From the NCBI GenBank assembly GCA_050184415.1, contig JBFXAJ010000006.1, positions 75,733 to 139,732 on the forward strand: a stretch of 64,000 bases of DNA, written 5' to 3'. Shown here one piece after another: positions 8,563 through 18,925 of the stretch. Every line of letters begins with the position of its first letter. Within the stretch, counting starts at the first letter, position 1. The position numbers and the translations under genes were made by a program. Below the pieces are notes generated by a model. It made no database searches. It was not told where the DNA came from and saw only the letters and a list, made by a program, of their open reading frames with translations. This stretch comes from JADLGL01 sp050184415 (GTDB taxonomy: Bacteria > Pseudomonadota > Alphaproteobacteria > Rhizobiales > Kaistiaceae).

Positions 8563-9023
8563 ATGCCGTCCTTCGTTGACCGGATCGCCGACCTCGCCAT
8601 CGAGCTGCCGCGCGTGCCGAAGCCAATCGCGAATTTCGTGCCGTGGCGGGTGTCCGGCGACCTCATCTTCCTGTCCGGGCAGATCTGCGAATGGAACGGC
8701 ACGGTGACCCATGCCGGCCGCGTCGGCGAAGCGCACGACCTCCCGGCCGGCCGCGCTGCCGCGCGCATCTGCGGCCTCAATCTGATGGCCGCGCTTGCGG
8801 CGGCGTCGGAGGCGACGGGCCGTGCGGTGGCGCATTGCGTCCGGCTCGGCGGCTTCGTCCATTGCGCGCTCGGCTATCCCGAGGTGCCCCGCGTGATCGA
8901 CGGCGCCTCCGACCTCATGCACGAGCTGTTCGGCGCTGAGGGCGCGCATGCGCGGACGTCCGTGGGCGTGGCGAGCCTTCCGCGAAACGCTGCCGTCGAG
9001 GTCGACGCCGTGTTCGCCTTCGC

Positions 9024-9027
<4 letters not shown>
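8563..9027 (+). CDS. RidA/YjgF-YER057c-UK114 family protein
   Basis: This 154-residue cytoplasmic protein has a RidA-like fold: the segment SGDLIFLSGQICEWNG near residue 30, a central GRAAARICGLNLMAALAAA helix and the C-terminal VASLPRNAAVEVDAVFAF strand. RidA proteins hydrolyse reactive enamine/imine intermediates; RutC of the pyrimidine pathway is a relative. The ATG at 8563 is chosen over the longer frame from 8446 because CAGGAG lies 6-8 bases upstream and the extra N-terminus is repeat-derived. Its stop overlaps the ATPase start by 4 bases. With the upstream hydrolase it suggests degradation of a nitrogen-rich imported compound. Confidence 0.85.
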
Positions 9028-10567
<1,540 letters not shown>

Positions 10568-10568
<1 letters not shown>

Positions 10569-11587
10569 TGCGCCGGCGGGTCCTGGTGCTGCTCGCCTTC
10601 GTCGCCGCCTTCCTCGTGGTGGCCGCCGGCTTCTTCCTGATCATCGGCCAGCCGCCGCTGGCGACGCTCGGCAAGCTCGTCAGCTATGCGGTCGGCGATC
10701 CCTATTCGCTGTCCGAGACGCTGGTGAAGACGACGCCGATCCTGTTCTGCGCGCTCGCCGTCATCGTGCCGGCGCGGCTCGGCCTCATCAGCGTCGGCGG
10801 CGAAGGCCAGTTCTATTTCGGCGCGCTCCTCGGCACCGGCTTCATGCTGTTCGCGATCGACTGGCCGGCGTGGCTCCTGATGCCCGGCATCCTCGTCGCC
10901 GGCGCGCTCGGCGGAGCGATCTGGGCGTCGATCGCCGGCGTCCTCAAGGCACGGATCGGGGTCAACGAGACGATCGTCACGCTGCTCCTCAACTACCCCG
11001 CCCTCTTCCTCGTCAATGCCCTCACCTTCGGCCCCTGGCGCGATCCGGCGAGCCTCGGCTGGCCGGCCTCCGCCCGTTTTCCCGAGGACGCCCGGCTGCC
11101 ACAGCTCTTCGACACCCGCGTCCATCTCGGCCTTGTCATCGGCATTATCGTCGCGGTCGCCTGCCACGTCGCGCTGACCCGGACCCGATGGGGCCTCGGC
11201 CTGTCCGTGCTTCGCGGCAACGCCAAGGTGGCGGCAATGGTCGGCCTCCACCGCTCGCGCCAGATCCTCGTGACGATGGCGATCGGCGGCGCCCTCGCGG
11301 GATTCGCCGGCATCGCAGAAGCCTCGGTGATCGAGGGGCGGCTGCAGCAGGGCATCTCGGTCGGCTACGGCCTGACCGGCTTCCTGGTGGCCTGGCTCAC
11401 CGGCCACAACGCCCTTGTGGCGATCGTCGTCTCGTTCCTCATCGGCGGCCTGGTTGCGGCCGGCGACGCGCTGCAGCTCTTCGCCCGCATTCCCTCGGCC
11501 AGCGCGACGATCCTCCAGGGCCTCATGTTCGCGACCGCGCTCGCGATCGGGGCGCTGGCGGCCAGGCGGAGCGCGGCCCGTGGATGA
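10568..11587 (+). CDS. BMP-type ABC transporter permease 1
   Basis: This 339-residue inner-membrane permease (BPD_transp_2) has the signature RLGLISVGGEGQFYFGALLG near residue 72 and the cytoplasmic loop-helix GNAKVAAMVGLHRSR. The start at 10568 (ATG) overlaps the ATPase stop by one base; the longer open frame upstream is a shadow of the ATPase gene. It overlaps the next permease by 8 bases. It functions with that protein as the membrane channel of the second BMP importer. Confidence 0.9.
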
Positions 11588-12497
11588 TGCCGCCCTCGTC
11601 GCATTGGGCGCGTGGATCGCAGCTACGGTCCGCAGCGCGACCCCGCTCCTCTTCGCCATCCTCGGCGAGACGCTGACGCAGCGGGTCGGCATCATCAATC
11701 TCGGCATCGAGGGCGAGATGCTGGCCGGCGCCTGCTTCGGCTTCGCCGTCGCCGCGGCGACTGGAAACCCCGTGCTCGGCCTCCTCGCTGGGGCCGGCGC
11801 TGGCGCCCTCCTATCGCTGGGCCATGCCGCGCTGGTTCTCTTTTGCGGCGCCAACCAGATCGGCTCCGGGCTCGCGGTCTGGATGATCGCGCTCGGCGTC
11901 ACATCCTATGCCGGCATCGCTTTCGTCGGCCGTCCGGTCGAGTCGCTGCCGCCGCTCGCCGCCGGGAATGACACGCTTTTTGGCACGGTGCTCAGCGGCC
12001 TCACGGCGAGCGCCCTTTTTGGACCCCTTCTCGTCCTCCTGGTCGGCCTCTGGCTCTACCGCACGAGGACCGGCCTCGCCTGGCGCACGGTCGGCGAATC
12101 CGAGGACGCCGCCCGCGCTGCCGGTCTTCGCCCCAACCTCGTCCGCCTTCTTGCCATCGTCGCGGGCGGGCTCCTCGCCGGCTTCGGCGGCGCGATCCTG
12201 TCGGTCGACCTCACCCAGACCTGGGCGCCGAACATGACCAACGGCACTGGTCTTGTCGCCGTGGGCCTCGTCATCGTGGCGCGGTGGAATCCATTCCTCG
12301 GCCTGCCGGTTGCGCTCCTGTTCGGGCTGACGCAAGCCGCCGTCCAACGATTGCCGGCGGCCGGCATCGTGATGTCCTCGCATCTCCTCGCCTGCCTGCC
12401 TTACCTCGCGGCGATTGCGGTCATCGTGCTCGCGCAATTGCGCGCCCGTGCCGACGGCGGCATGCCCGCCGAGCTCCGCTCCGTCTTTCGGCGCTGA
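11580..12497 (+). CDS. BMP-type ABC transporter permease 2
   Basis: This 305-residue inner-membrane permease carries the family signature QRVGIINLGIEGEMLAGA near residue 35, matching the second permease of the first importer. The start is GTG at 11580, inside the 3' end of the upstream permease; the ATGs nearby are in another frame. It is the last gene of the operon, followed by 241 bases with no supported gene before the PEBP-like gene. No clear terminator hairpin with a T-run was seen here. Confidence 0.88.
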   Translation: MDDAALVALGAWIAATVRSATPLLFAILGETLTQRVGIINLGIEGEMLAGACFGFAVAAATGNPVLGLLAGAGAGALLSLGHAALVLFCGANQIGSGLAVWMIALGVTSYAGIAFVGRPVESLPPLAAGNDTLFGTVLSGLTASALFGPLLVLLVGLWLYRTRTGLAWRTVGESEDAARAAGLRPNLVRLLAIVAGGLLAGFGGAILSVDLTQTWAPNMTNGTGLVAVGLVIVARWNPFLGLPVALLFGLTQAAVQRLPAAGIVMSSHLLACLPYLAAIAVIVLAQLRARADGGMPAELRSVFRR

Positions 12498-12738
12498 ATA
12501 GGCCACGAAGGTCTCCGCCGGATATCGACGCGTTCGTTCGATGCGAGCCCGGGACAACACCGCCTTCTCCTCCATCGAAGAGTTGGCGAAAGGGCGCCCG
12601 GCCTGCCGGCACATCGGAAAGGGTGTTCACCATGTCTCCGAACACCTGCCATTGCCTTCCCGAGCTGCCCGTTGTGGCGCAGCGATCCCATCGCTAGCCT
12701 CCATTGGCTGTGACTGAAGCAGCTAGGGAGGAATACCA

Positions 12739-13383
12739 ATGCGTTTGCTGACCTTGCTTCCGGCCCTTGCCGTCATGCTCCTGGCCGCCGCGCCGGCATC
12801 GGCTCAGGCCCCCGCCGCAGGCGCCGCGCCGGCCGCGCAGACTCCGCCGCCACCGCCGCTCATCATGACGACGGACGCTTTCCCGGATGGCGGCGTTATT
12901 CCCGTGCAGTTCAGCCAGGCTGCCCCGGGAGCGGCGCCGGGCGAGGGAACGTCACCGGCCATCGAGTGGATTAACGTGCCCGAAGGCACGCAAAGCTTCG
13001 TCCTCCACATGCATGACATCGACGTCGCCCGCCAGGGCACCACCAACACCCAGGTGCACTGGCTGGTGTGGAACCTGCCCGCCGACGCCACCGGCCTGCC
13101 GGAGGGCGTCCAGCGCGGCGTGATGGAGAATGGCGCGCTGCAGATCAGCGTGACCGGCGACGTCTATCGCGGCCCCGGTGCGTCCGCATCCGGCCCGCTC
13201 CACCATTATGTGTTCGAGCTCTATGCCATCGACACGGTGATCGACGTCGCGCCGGTGGTGGACGCGGCCGACGCGACGCGCAACGATCCCTTCGCGACCC
13301 GCGCTGCGGTGATGGAGGCGATAGAAGGCCACATCCTCGGCAAGTCGACCTTCGTCGGCCTCTTCCGCCGGCCCCCGGCGTAG
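12739..13383 (+). CDS. Exported YbhB/YbcL-type PEBP (Raf kinase inhibitor-like) protein
   Basis: This 214-residue protein has a Sec signal peptide (residues 1-23, ASAQ) and an Ala/Pro-rich linker (about 24-40). A phosphatidylethanolamine-binding-protein domain follows, with the conserved patch TNTQVHWLVWNLP near 96-108 and GPLHHYVFELYAID, equivalent to the anion-binding site of YbhB. A strong ribosome binding site (GGGAGGA) lies about 7 bases upstream. It appears monocistronic, since a good terminator follows. Bacterial members are of unknown physiological function; the export signal places this one in the periplasm. Confidence 0.88.
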   Translation: MRLLTLLPALAVMLLAAAPASAQAPAAGAAPAAQTPPPPPLIMTTDAFPDGGVIPVQFSQAAPGAAPGEGTSPAIEWINVPEGTQSFVLHMHDIDVARQGTTNTQVHWLVWNLPADATGLPEGVQRGVMENGALQISVTGDVYRGPGASASGPLHHYVFELYAIDTVIDVAPVVDAADATRNDPFATRAAVMEAIEGHILGKSTFVGLFRRPPA

Positions 13384-13392
13384 CTGAGACAG

Positions 13393-13419
13393 GGCGGGCG
13401 CCGCCGGCGCCCGCCTTTT
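13393..13419 (+). terminator. Rho-independent terminator after the PEBP gene
   Basis: A perfect 10-base stem (GGCGGGCGCC and GGCGCCCGCC) with a 3-base loop is followed by TTTT. It starts 10 bases after the PEBP stop codon. Confidence 0.85.
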
Positions 13420-13456
13420 GCTTGCTGGGACGAGACCGCAAACCTACGCCGACACG

Positions 13457-13633
13457 ATGGAGAAGCCGCCCGACTCGTCGAGGACACCGCGCCGGCCCGG
13501 CAAGGCCGACCAGCAGGCGGACCGTGAGCGTCGCCTCGCGGAGGCGCTGCGAATGAACCTGCGCCGCCGCAAGGAGGCGGGGCGGGCCGGTCCCGACCAG
13601 CCCGAGGGAAAGGTCAGGGACGAGGAGCGGTAG
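13457..13633 (+). CDS. Small conserved-type basic protein
   Basis: This 58-residue, highly charged protein has the core ERRLAEALRMNLRRRKEAG. From memory, short proteins with this Arg-rich LRxNLRRRK pattern are common near murA/hisD clusters in Hyphomicrobiales; the function is unknown. The ATG at 13457 has no strong ribosome binding site. The 3' end overlaps the convergent DUF2161 gene by 20 bases. No domain or motif beyond the amphipathic basic helix is visible. Confidence 0.55.
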   Translation: MEKPPDSSRTPRRPGKADQQADRERRLAEALRMNLRRRKEAGRAGPDQPEGKVRDEER

Positions 13634-14294
13634 CGCCGGAGCCGCCCTGCGGCCACCGGCCCAGCGCATCCTGCCCGGCGCCGGTGAGCGCGTAGACGCC
13701 GCGGTCGGTCCTGACGAACCAGCCATATACGTTCCGCCGGAGGATCGTCGGAGCATCGGCGGCCGCGAGCTTCAGGTCGCGGGGCCGTGCGGGTCCGCCG
13801 GCGAGAATCGCGGCACAGGCAAGCGATCGCTGCCGGTAAGCGGTCATGATCGGTGCCCGGGATCCGCCCCCCAAGGCCGGGTCCCCCAGCCGGCGTTGGT
13901 GCTCATCGACAAGCCGCGATCGCCGGCGGGGATCCTTCCTCGGCATGGGCGAGACCGGGCTCACGACGATGTCGACGGCGCCCGTCTTCGACACCGCGAG
14001 CATGCCGAAGCCCAGCCGGCGGCAGAGGTTGCGGAAGCGGACGTCGTTCTCCCGGCCATTGCCGCGCGCGGACGTCCGGGCCGCAATCCAGACTTCGTCG
14101 CAGGCGGCCGCCCGGTCCACGGCCTGGAGGACCAGCTCGAGATTGAAGCTCAGCTTGAGTTCGCCGATCACCACGATCGGCGGCTCGTGGTCCTTCAACG
14201 CGACGAGGTCGCAGCCGCCGACCTCGCCCTTGACGCTGAAGCCCATGCGTTCGAGGAACCGTTTGACCGGCTCGTAGAGCGAGGTTTCCTGCAT
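13614..14294 (-). CDS. DUF2161 protein, PD-(D/E)XK nuclease-like
   Basis: This 226-residue soluble protein starts with KRFLERMGFSVKGEVGGCDLVAL. A PD-(D/E)XK-like core follows: Asp in CDLVAL (about residue 29) and the strand VVIGELKLSF with Glu-x-Lys (about 43-47). The C-terminal half resembles a winged helix. DUF2161 is annotated as a putative PD-(D/E)XK-type phosphodiesterase; its role is unknown, possibly DNA repair. It is convergent with the small basic gene and its stop lies inside that gene's 3' end. The catalytic residues appear present. Confidence 0.8.
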   Translation of the reverse strand: MQETSLYEPVKRFLERMGFSVKGEVGGCDLVALKDHEPPIVVIGELKLSFNLELVLQAVDRAAACDEVWIAARTSARGNGRENDVRFRNLCRRLGFGMLAVSKTGAVDIVVSPVSPMPRKDPRRRSRLVDEHQRRLGDPALGGGSRAPIMTAYRQRSLACAAILAGGPARPRDLKLAAADAPTILRRNVYGWFVRTDRGVYALTGAGQDALGRWPQGGSGATAPRP

Positions 14295-14369
14295 TCGCTG
14301 CTCTCCGGTTCTCCGGGGCTTATCGGTCCCTGGACGCGCGTCGCTCCGTCAGTCCACCCATTGAGGCAG

Positions 14370-14552
14370 CTACTCTGGAGGAGCCGGACCGCTCTCCGCA
14401 CTAGGATCACCTGCTGGCGTAAACAACACGCTATTCAGCGGGACCAGGTGCCGGCAGGCGATAGTGGATGACAAAAATGCGGTCACCAAAACGATCCACC
14501 AAGCGCGCGACCCCCGTGCACTCATTGAAATTTTCGTATTCAACTTCGCCAT
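14370..14552 (-). CDS. Possible small lipoprotein
   Basis: This 60-residue frame reads as a lipoprotein precursor: a basic N-terminus, a hydrophobic stretch WWIVLVTAFLSSTIAC ending in a lipobox-like TIAC, then a Pro/Ser-rich tail. A GAAGGGG motif lies about 12 bases before the ATG, and the DNA is less GC-rich than its neighbours. The frame could extend to an ATG at 14588, across the parS-like site. There is no family recognition, so chance remains a real alternative. Confidence 0.3.
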   Translation of the reverse strand: MAKLNTKISMSARGSRAWWIVLVTAFLSSTIACRHLVPLNSVLFTPAGDPSAESGPAPPE

Positions 14553-14580
14553 GTGAAAAACGCCCCTTCTGTTCATGGAA

Positions 14581-14596
14581 TGTTTCACGTGAAACG
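14581..14596. promoter_or_regulatory. parS-like centromere site
   Basis: The 16 bases at 14581-14596 match the bacterial chromosomal parS consensus TGTTTCACGTGAAACA at 15 positions, and the inner 14-base palindrome GTTTCACGTGAAAC is perfect. parS is the ParB binding site used in chromosome segregation and usually lies in the origin-proximal part of the chromosome. The site sits in a gap of about 690 bases between DUF2161 and murA. No parA/parB gene is in the window. The rest of the gap, 14597-14984, holds no convincing gene. Confidence 0.8.
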
Positions 14597-14984
14597 GCCG
14601 TCAAGGAGAGCCGTGACCCGCGGCGCGACCGACGCGATACTCAGGCCATATGAATGAAGCGAAGACCCCGGCCGTTCCGGAAATCCGCCGAACAGGGCGA
14701 CCGGGGCGCCGGCTCGCGGATGCGCGCCGCGCCAACCTTTTCGGAGGCGAAGGGAAGCGGCGGGAGGATCATCCCCGATCCGATCATTGACCCCGCTGAC
14801 GTGCCGCAAGACTGAGTTGCGGTGCGCCGGAGGAAGGATCGCGAGGCCCCCGTGGCGACCGCGCCACAGCGTTAACGAATCGGGAATGCGACGAGCCCAA
14901 AATCCCTTGTGGCGCCTTGAGTTGGCCGTCATCGGGACCTAGGTGCTACAAACTCTGAACGAATCGAACGGGCACGGGGCGCGA

Positions 14985-16274
14985 ATGGACCAGATCAAGA
15001 TCACCGGCGGCGCGCGGCTCAACGGCACCATCGCGGTTTCCGGGGCCAAGAACGCGGCTCTCCCGCTGATGATCGCGAGCCTTCTCAGCAACGAGACCCT
15101 CACCCTCGACAACGTCCCGCGCCTCACGGACGTCGCGCTCCTGAAGCGCATCCTGTCCAATCACGGCGTCGATCAGTCGGTCGACGGCAAGCGCATCGGC
15201 CAGGATCTTCTCACTGGCGAGACGCTGCACCTTTCCGCCCGCGAGATCGTGGATACGACCGCGCCCTATGAGCTGGTGTCGCGGATGCGTGCGAGCTTCT
15301 GGGTCATCGGACCACTTTTGGCCCGGACCGGCTTCGCGAAAGTGTCGCTGCCGGGCGGCTGCGCGATCGGCACCCGGCCGGTGGACCTCTTCATCGAGGC
15401 GCTGCGGACCCTCGGCGCCAGGATCGAGATCGAGGGTGGCTACGTCCTCGCCTCGGCGCCGACGGGCCTCCGCGGCAACCGCATCGCGTTCCCGAAGGTC
15501 ACCGTCGGCGCGACCCATGTCGCTCTGATGGCGGCGAGCCTTGCCCGCGGGGAAACGGTCATCGAGAACGCCGCGCGCGAGCCCGAGATCGGCGACCTCG
15601 CCGCGTGCCTTTCGAAAATGGGCGCGAAGATCAGCGGTGCCGGCACGTCGACCATCCACATCGAGGGCGTCGACAGCCTCGGCCGCGCCCGACACACCGT
15701 GCTGCCCGACCGGATCGAGACCGGCACCTACGCCTTTGCCGTCGCGATGGCCGGCGGCGACGTGCTCCTCGAAGGCGCGCGCCAGGACCTCCTCGAGGCC
15801 CCGCTCGAGACGCTGCGGGAGATCGGGGCCGAGGTGAACGTCACCAATGAGGGCATCCGCGTCAGCCGCAACGGCCACGGCCTCGCCCCGGTGAAGGTGA
15901 CGACCGAGCCTTTCCCTGGCTTCCCCACCGACCTCCAGGCCCAGCTCATGGCGCTCGTCTCGCGAGCCGAGGGGACCTCGACGATCCGCGAGACGATCTT
16001 CGAGAACCGCTTCATGCATGTGCAGGAGCTCGCCCGGCTCGGCGCCGACATCCAGCTCGACGGCCAGGTCGCGAAGGTGACCGGCGTGCCGACGCTCAAG
16101 GGCGCGCCGGTGATGGCGACCGACCTCCGAGCCTCGGTCTCGCTCGTGATCGCCGGCCTCGTCGCCGAAGGCGAGACCACCGTGAACCGCGTCTACCACC
16201 TCGACCGCGGCTTCGAGCGCCTCGAGGAGAAGCTCGGCCGCTGCGGCGCCATCATCGAACGCGTCGCCGCCTAG
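14985..16274 (+). CDS. murA: UDP-N-acetylglucosamine 1-carboxyvinyltransferase MurA
   Basis: This 429-residue cytoplasmic enzyme catalyses the first committed step of peptidoglycan synthesis (enolpyruvyl transfer from PEP to UDP-GlcNAc). Hallmarks are the SGAKNAALP motif with Lys22 and the catalytic loop LPGGCAIGTRPVDLF with Cys126, equivalent to the fosfomycin target Cys. The C-terminus is YHLDRGFERLEEKLGRCGA. The start MDQIKITGG at 14985 matches the family length; an in-frame ATG at 14943 would add 14 residues. It begins the conserved alphaproteobacterial cluster through yacG, although a mosaic repeat separates it from DUF2948. Confidence 0.98.
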   Translation: MDQIKITGGARLNGTIAVSGAKNAALPLMIASLLSNETLTLDNVPRLTDVALLKRILSNHGVDQSVDGKRIGQDLLTGETLHLSAREIVDTTAPYELVSRMRASFWVIGPLLARTGFAKVSLPGGCAIGTRPVDLFIEALRTLGARIEIEGGYVLASAPTGLRGNRIAFPKVTVGATHVALMAASLARGETVIENAAREPEIGDLAACLSKMGAKISGAGTSTIHIEGVDSLGRARHTVLPDRIETGTYAFAVAMAGGDVLLEGARQDLLEAPLETLREIGAEVNVTNEGIRVSRNGHGLAPVKVTTEPFPGFPTDLQAQLMALVSRAEGTSTIRETIFENRFMHVQELARLGADIQLDGQVAKVTGVPTLKGAPVMATDLRASVSLVIAGLVAEGETTVNRVYHLDRGFERLEEKLGRCGAIIERVAA

Positions 16275-16324
16275 CAGCAGGGGATTGCGGCAACCTCGGC
16301 CGTTCGAATTGAGCGTCTCCTATC

Positions 16325-16475
16325 AACGTCCCCCTCCCCGGGCTTGACCCGGGGCCCATTGGCCCCCGTCGCATTTTGGAGTCCGAGAGTCCTCTTGGCT
16401 CCGAGACGGCGGCGGCCGCCATTGGACTCCGGGTCGAGCCCGGGAGGAGGTCGTGGATGGGTCGGCCCGCACCGA
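16325..16475. repeat. Intergenic mosaic element, copy 2 (inner module only)
   Basis: The left arm at about 16331-16363 (CCCCGGGCTTGACCCGGGG core) pairs imperfectly with the right arm at about 16418-16450. It shares TTGGAGTCCGAG and GTGGATGGGTC blocks with the 41 kb copy, and the CCTATCAAC edge with the 8 kb copy. The outer CACCTCTC/CCACGCAAC module is absent. It lies in the 326-base gap between murA and the DUF2948 gene; the rest of that gap holds nothing recognisable. Confidence 0.75.
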
Positions 16476-16600
16476 TCTCCCGTCTTCAAACACGGCCAAT
16501 CCGAGCTCCGCCCGCGTCGATTGCCGTTTCTCTTCGTTGAATTGAGGCGGCGCGCGCCTTAACTCTGGCGCGACCGCAGCCCGAGACCTTCGACGAGACC

Positions 16601-17086
16601 ATGCCGGCCACGCCCCTCCTGAAGCTTGTCGCGCTCGACGAGGATGACCTCGCCATCATCTCGGCGCACGTCCAGGACGCGCTCCTCAAGATCAAGGACC
16701 TCACGTTCCGGCCGGCCGAAAAACGTTTTGCCATCGGCCTCAACCGGTTCGCCTGGGAGCTCGTCGCGGGCGCAACGCGAAAGCCGGACGCGCAGCGCCA
16801 CCGGGCGGTGCTCCATTTCGACCGCGTCCTGTCGGTGAAGGCGCACTCCGTGCCCCAGGACCGTCCCGAAGGCATCCTGTCGCTGCTCGCCGTCGAGTTC
16901 GAGAAGGACGCCGAGCCCGCCGGCACGATCCGGCTGATTTTCGCCGGCGGCGCCGAGATCCGGCTCGACGTCGAGGTCATCGAGGCGCAGCTTGCCGATC
17001 TCGGCCCTGCATGGCAGACGAAGGCCGTACCCGCCCATGAACTGGCCGATCAGCCGATGGCAGCTTCGGACCTGAAGCCGAAGTAG
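16601..17086 (+). CDS. DUF2948 family protein
   Basis: This 161-residue soluble protein is of unknown function. The recognisable family start is LLKLVALDEDDLAIISAHVQDA, followed by RFAIGLNRFAWE and ending in the strand-rich IRLDVEVIEAQLADLGPAW. DUF2948 proteins are almost confined to Alphaproteobacteria and sit between murA and hisD, as here. No catalytic motif is visible. It is followed by hisD after 34 bases. Confidence 0.85.
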   Translation: MPATPLLKLVALDEDDLAIISAHVQDALLKIKDLTFRPAEKRFAIGLNRFAWELVAGATRKPDAQRHRAVLHFDRVLSVKAHSVPQDRPEGILSLLAVEFEKDAEPAGTIRLIFAGGAEIRLDVEVIEAQLADLGPAWQTKAVPAHELADQPMAASDLKPK

Positions 17087-17120
17087 CGCCGGCCTCCGGA
17101 CGGCCACGGACCATTCCGCC

Positions 17121-18413
17121 ATGCCCGTCAGGCTCGACGCCACATCAGCCGACTTCGAAGCCCGGTTCCAGGCTCTCCTCTCGGCACGCCGCGAGGCGGC
17201 CGCGGATGTCGGAGCGGCGGTCGTCGAGATCATCGCCCGGGTCCGGCGCGAGGGCGACCGGGCGCTCCTCGACTACACGGCGAAGTTCGACCGCCTGACC
17301 CTCGACGCAGCCGGACTCGCCGTGCCGGAAGCGGAGTTCGCGAAGGCGGAGGCGGCGGTCGATGCCGAGACCCGCGCCGCACTGACCCTTGCCCGCGACC
17401 GCATCGAATCCCATCACCGCCGCCAGCTCCCGAAGGACGATTCCTATGTCGATCCGATCGGCGTCGAGCTCCGCTCGCGCTGGACGCCGATCGAGGCCGT
17501 GGGTCTCTACGTGCCCGGCGGCACCGCCGCCTATCCGAGCTCCGTGCTGATGAACGCGGTCCCGGCGAAGGTCGCGGGCGTCGACCGCATTGTCATGGTG
17601 GTCCCGACCCCCGACGGCCGCATCAACCCGCTCGTCCTGGTTGCGGCGCGTCTCGCCGGCGTCCAGGAGGTGTACCGCATCGGCGGCGCCCAGGCCGTCG
17701 CAGCCCTCGCCTATGGCACGGAAACCATCGCGACGGTCGCCAAGATCGTCGGCCCCGGCAACGCCTATGTCGCCGAAGCCAAGCGCCGCGTCTTCGGCAC
17801 CGTCGGCATCGACATGATCGCCGGTCCCTCGGAAGTGCTGGTCATCGCCGACGCCGACAACGACCCGGACTGGATCGCCGCCGACCTCCTGGCGCAGGCC
17901 GAGCACGATGCGTCCGCACAGTCGATCCTCATCACGGACTCGGCGCCCCTCGCCGACGCCGTCCTCGCCGCGGTGGAGCGCCAGCTCGCGACGCTGCCCC
18001 GCGCCGAGATCGCCCGAAGGAGCTGGGACGATCTCGGCGCCATCGTCCTGGTCCGCCGGCTCGATGACGCCGCGCCGCTCGCCAACCGCATCGCAGCCGA
18101 GCACGTCCAGTTCCTCGTCGCCGATCCCGAGCCGCTCGCGGCTGCGGTCCGGAATGCCGGTGCGATCTTCCTCGGCCGCTACACGCCCGAGGCGGTCGGC
18201 GACTATGTCGGAGGCTCGAACCATGTCCTGCCGACGGCCCGCTCGGCGCGGTTCTCGTCCGGTCTCTCGGTGCTCGACTTCATGAAGCGCACCTCGGTCC
18301 TCCGCTGCGGCCCGGAGCAGCTCCGCGCCATCGGCCCGGCCGCGGTCACGCTCGCCAAAGCCGAAGGGCTTGACGGTCACGCCCGCTCGGTGGCGATTAG
18401 GCTGAACCTCTGA
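17121..18413 (+). CDS. hisD: Histidinol dehydrogenase HisD
   Basis: This 430-residue zinc enzyme performs the last two steps of histidine synthesis (L-histidinol to L-histidine, NAD-dependent). Characteristic segments are YVPGGTAAYPSSVLMNAVPAKVAG, RIGGAQAVAALAYGTE, IVGPGNAYVAEAKR, DMIAGPSEVLV and the zinc-site motifs AEHD and GSNHVLPT. The C-terminus LDGHARSVAIRL carries another conserved His. The length is as expected. It stands apart from other his genes, as is usual in this cluster, and is followed 13 bases later by the UPF0262 gene. Confidence 0.98.
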   Translation: MPVRLDATSADFEARFQALLSARREAAADVGAAVVEIIARVRREGDRALLDYTAKFDRLTLDAAGLAVPEAEFAKAEAAVDAETRAALTLARDRIESHHRRQLPKDDSYVDPIGVELRSRWTPIEAVGLYVPGGTAAYPSSVLMNAVPAKVAGVDRIVMVVPTPDGRINPLVLVAARLAGVQEVYRIGGAQAVAALAYGTETIATVAKIVGPGNAYVAEAKRRVFGTVGIDMIAGPSEVLVIADADNDPDWIAADLLAQAEHDASAQSILITDSAPLADAVLAAVERQLATLPRAEIARRSWDDLGAIVLVRRLDDAAPLANRIAAEHVQFLVADPEPLAAAVRNAGAIFLGRYTPEAVGDYVGGSNHVLPTARSARFSSGLSVLDFMKRTSVLRCGPEQLRAIGPAAVTLAKAEGLDGHARSVAIRLNL

Positions 18414-18426
18414 GAAAGCGGGGGCG

Positions 18427-18921
18427 ATGCCGGAAACCCGCAGCGAGGCGAAGGACAAGGGGCGGCTGTTCGCGGTCGAGCTCGACGAGAACTCGATCCA
18501 GCGCGGCACCATCGAAGTCGAGCACGAGCGGGCGGCGGCCATTTACGACCTCCTCGACGACAACTCCTTCCAGCCCGTCGGCCACCCGCCCGGCCGCTAC
18601 CGGCTGACCCTGTCGCTGGTCGAGAACCGCCTCGTCTTCGCGGTCTTCGCCGAGGACGATTCCGAAGTCGTCACCCATATCCTGTCGCTCACGCCACTGC
18701 GAAAAGTGATGCGCGACTACTTCCTGGTCTGCGACAGCTACTACGCAGCGGTCCGCAGCTCGTCGCCGGCGCAGATCGAGGCGATCGACATGGGCCGGCG
18801 CGGCCTCCATGACGAGGGCGCGGCGCTGCTGCGCCAGCGCCTGCAAGGCAAGCTCGACTTCGACAGCGAGACGGCGCGCCGCCTCTTCACGCTGGTCTGC
18901 GCCCTGCGCTGGAAGAGCTGA
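18427..18921 (+). CDS. UPF0262 family protein
   Basis: This 164-residue cytoplasmic protein is of unknown function. The UPF0262 pattern is clear: ENSIQRGTIEVEHERAAAIYDL, then LPxLxF-like strands, SLTPLRKVMRDYFLVCDSYY and the C-terminal DTARRLFTL-like helix. The family is alphaproteobacterial and always close to hisD. It overlaps nothing; the phosphatase gene starts 4 bases after its stop, so both are likely one transcript with hisD. Confidence 0.88.
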   Translation: MPETRSEAKDKGRLFAVELDENSIQRGTIEVEHERAAAIYDLLDDNSFQPVGHPPGRYRLTLSLVENRLVFAVFAEDDSEVVTHILSLTPLRKVMRDYFLVCDSYYAAVRSSSPAQIEAIDMGRRGLHDEGAALLRQRLQGKLDFDSETARRLFTLVCALRWKS

Positions 18922-18925
18922 GCTC

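Noticed and set aside
6267..8579. A 770-codon plus-strand open frame over the BMP and hydrolase genes
   Set aside because: Arg/Pro-rich, low-complexity translation without domains; it overlaps two well-supported genes in another frame.
12498..12738. Possible small gene before the PEBP-like gene
   Set aside because: Frames here have no start with a ribosome binding site and no recognisable sequence; the only clear signal is the PEBP ribosome binding site.
14585..14932. 115-codon minus-strand frame between DUF2161 and murA
   Set aside because: No family, no ribosome binding site and biased composition; it also runs into the parS-like site. Treated as chance.
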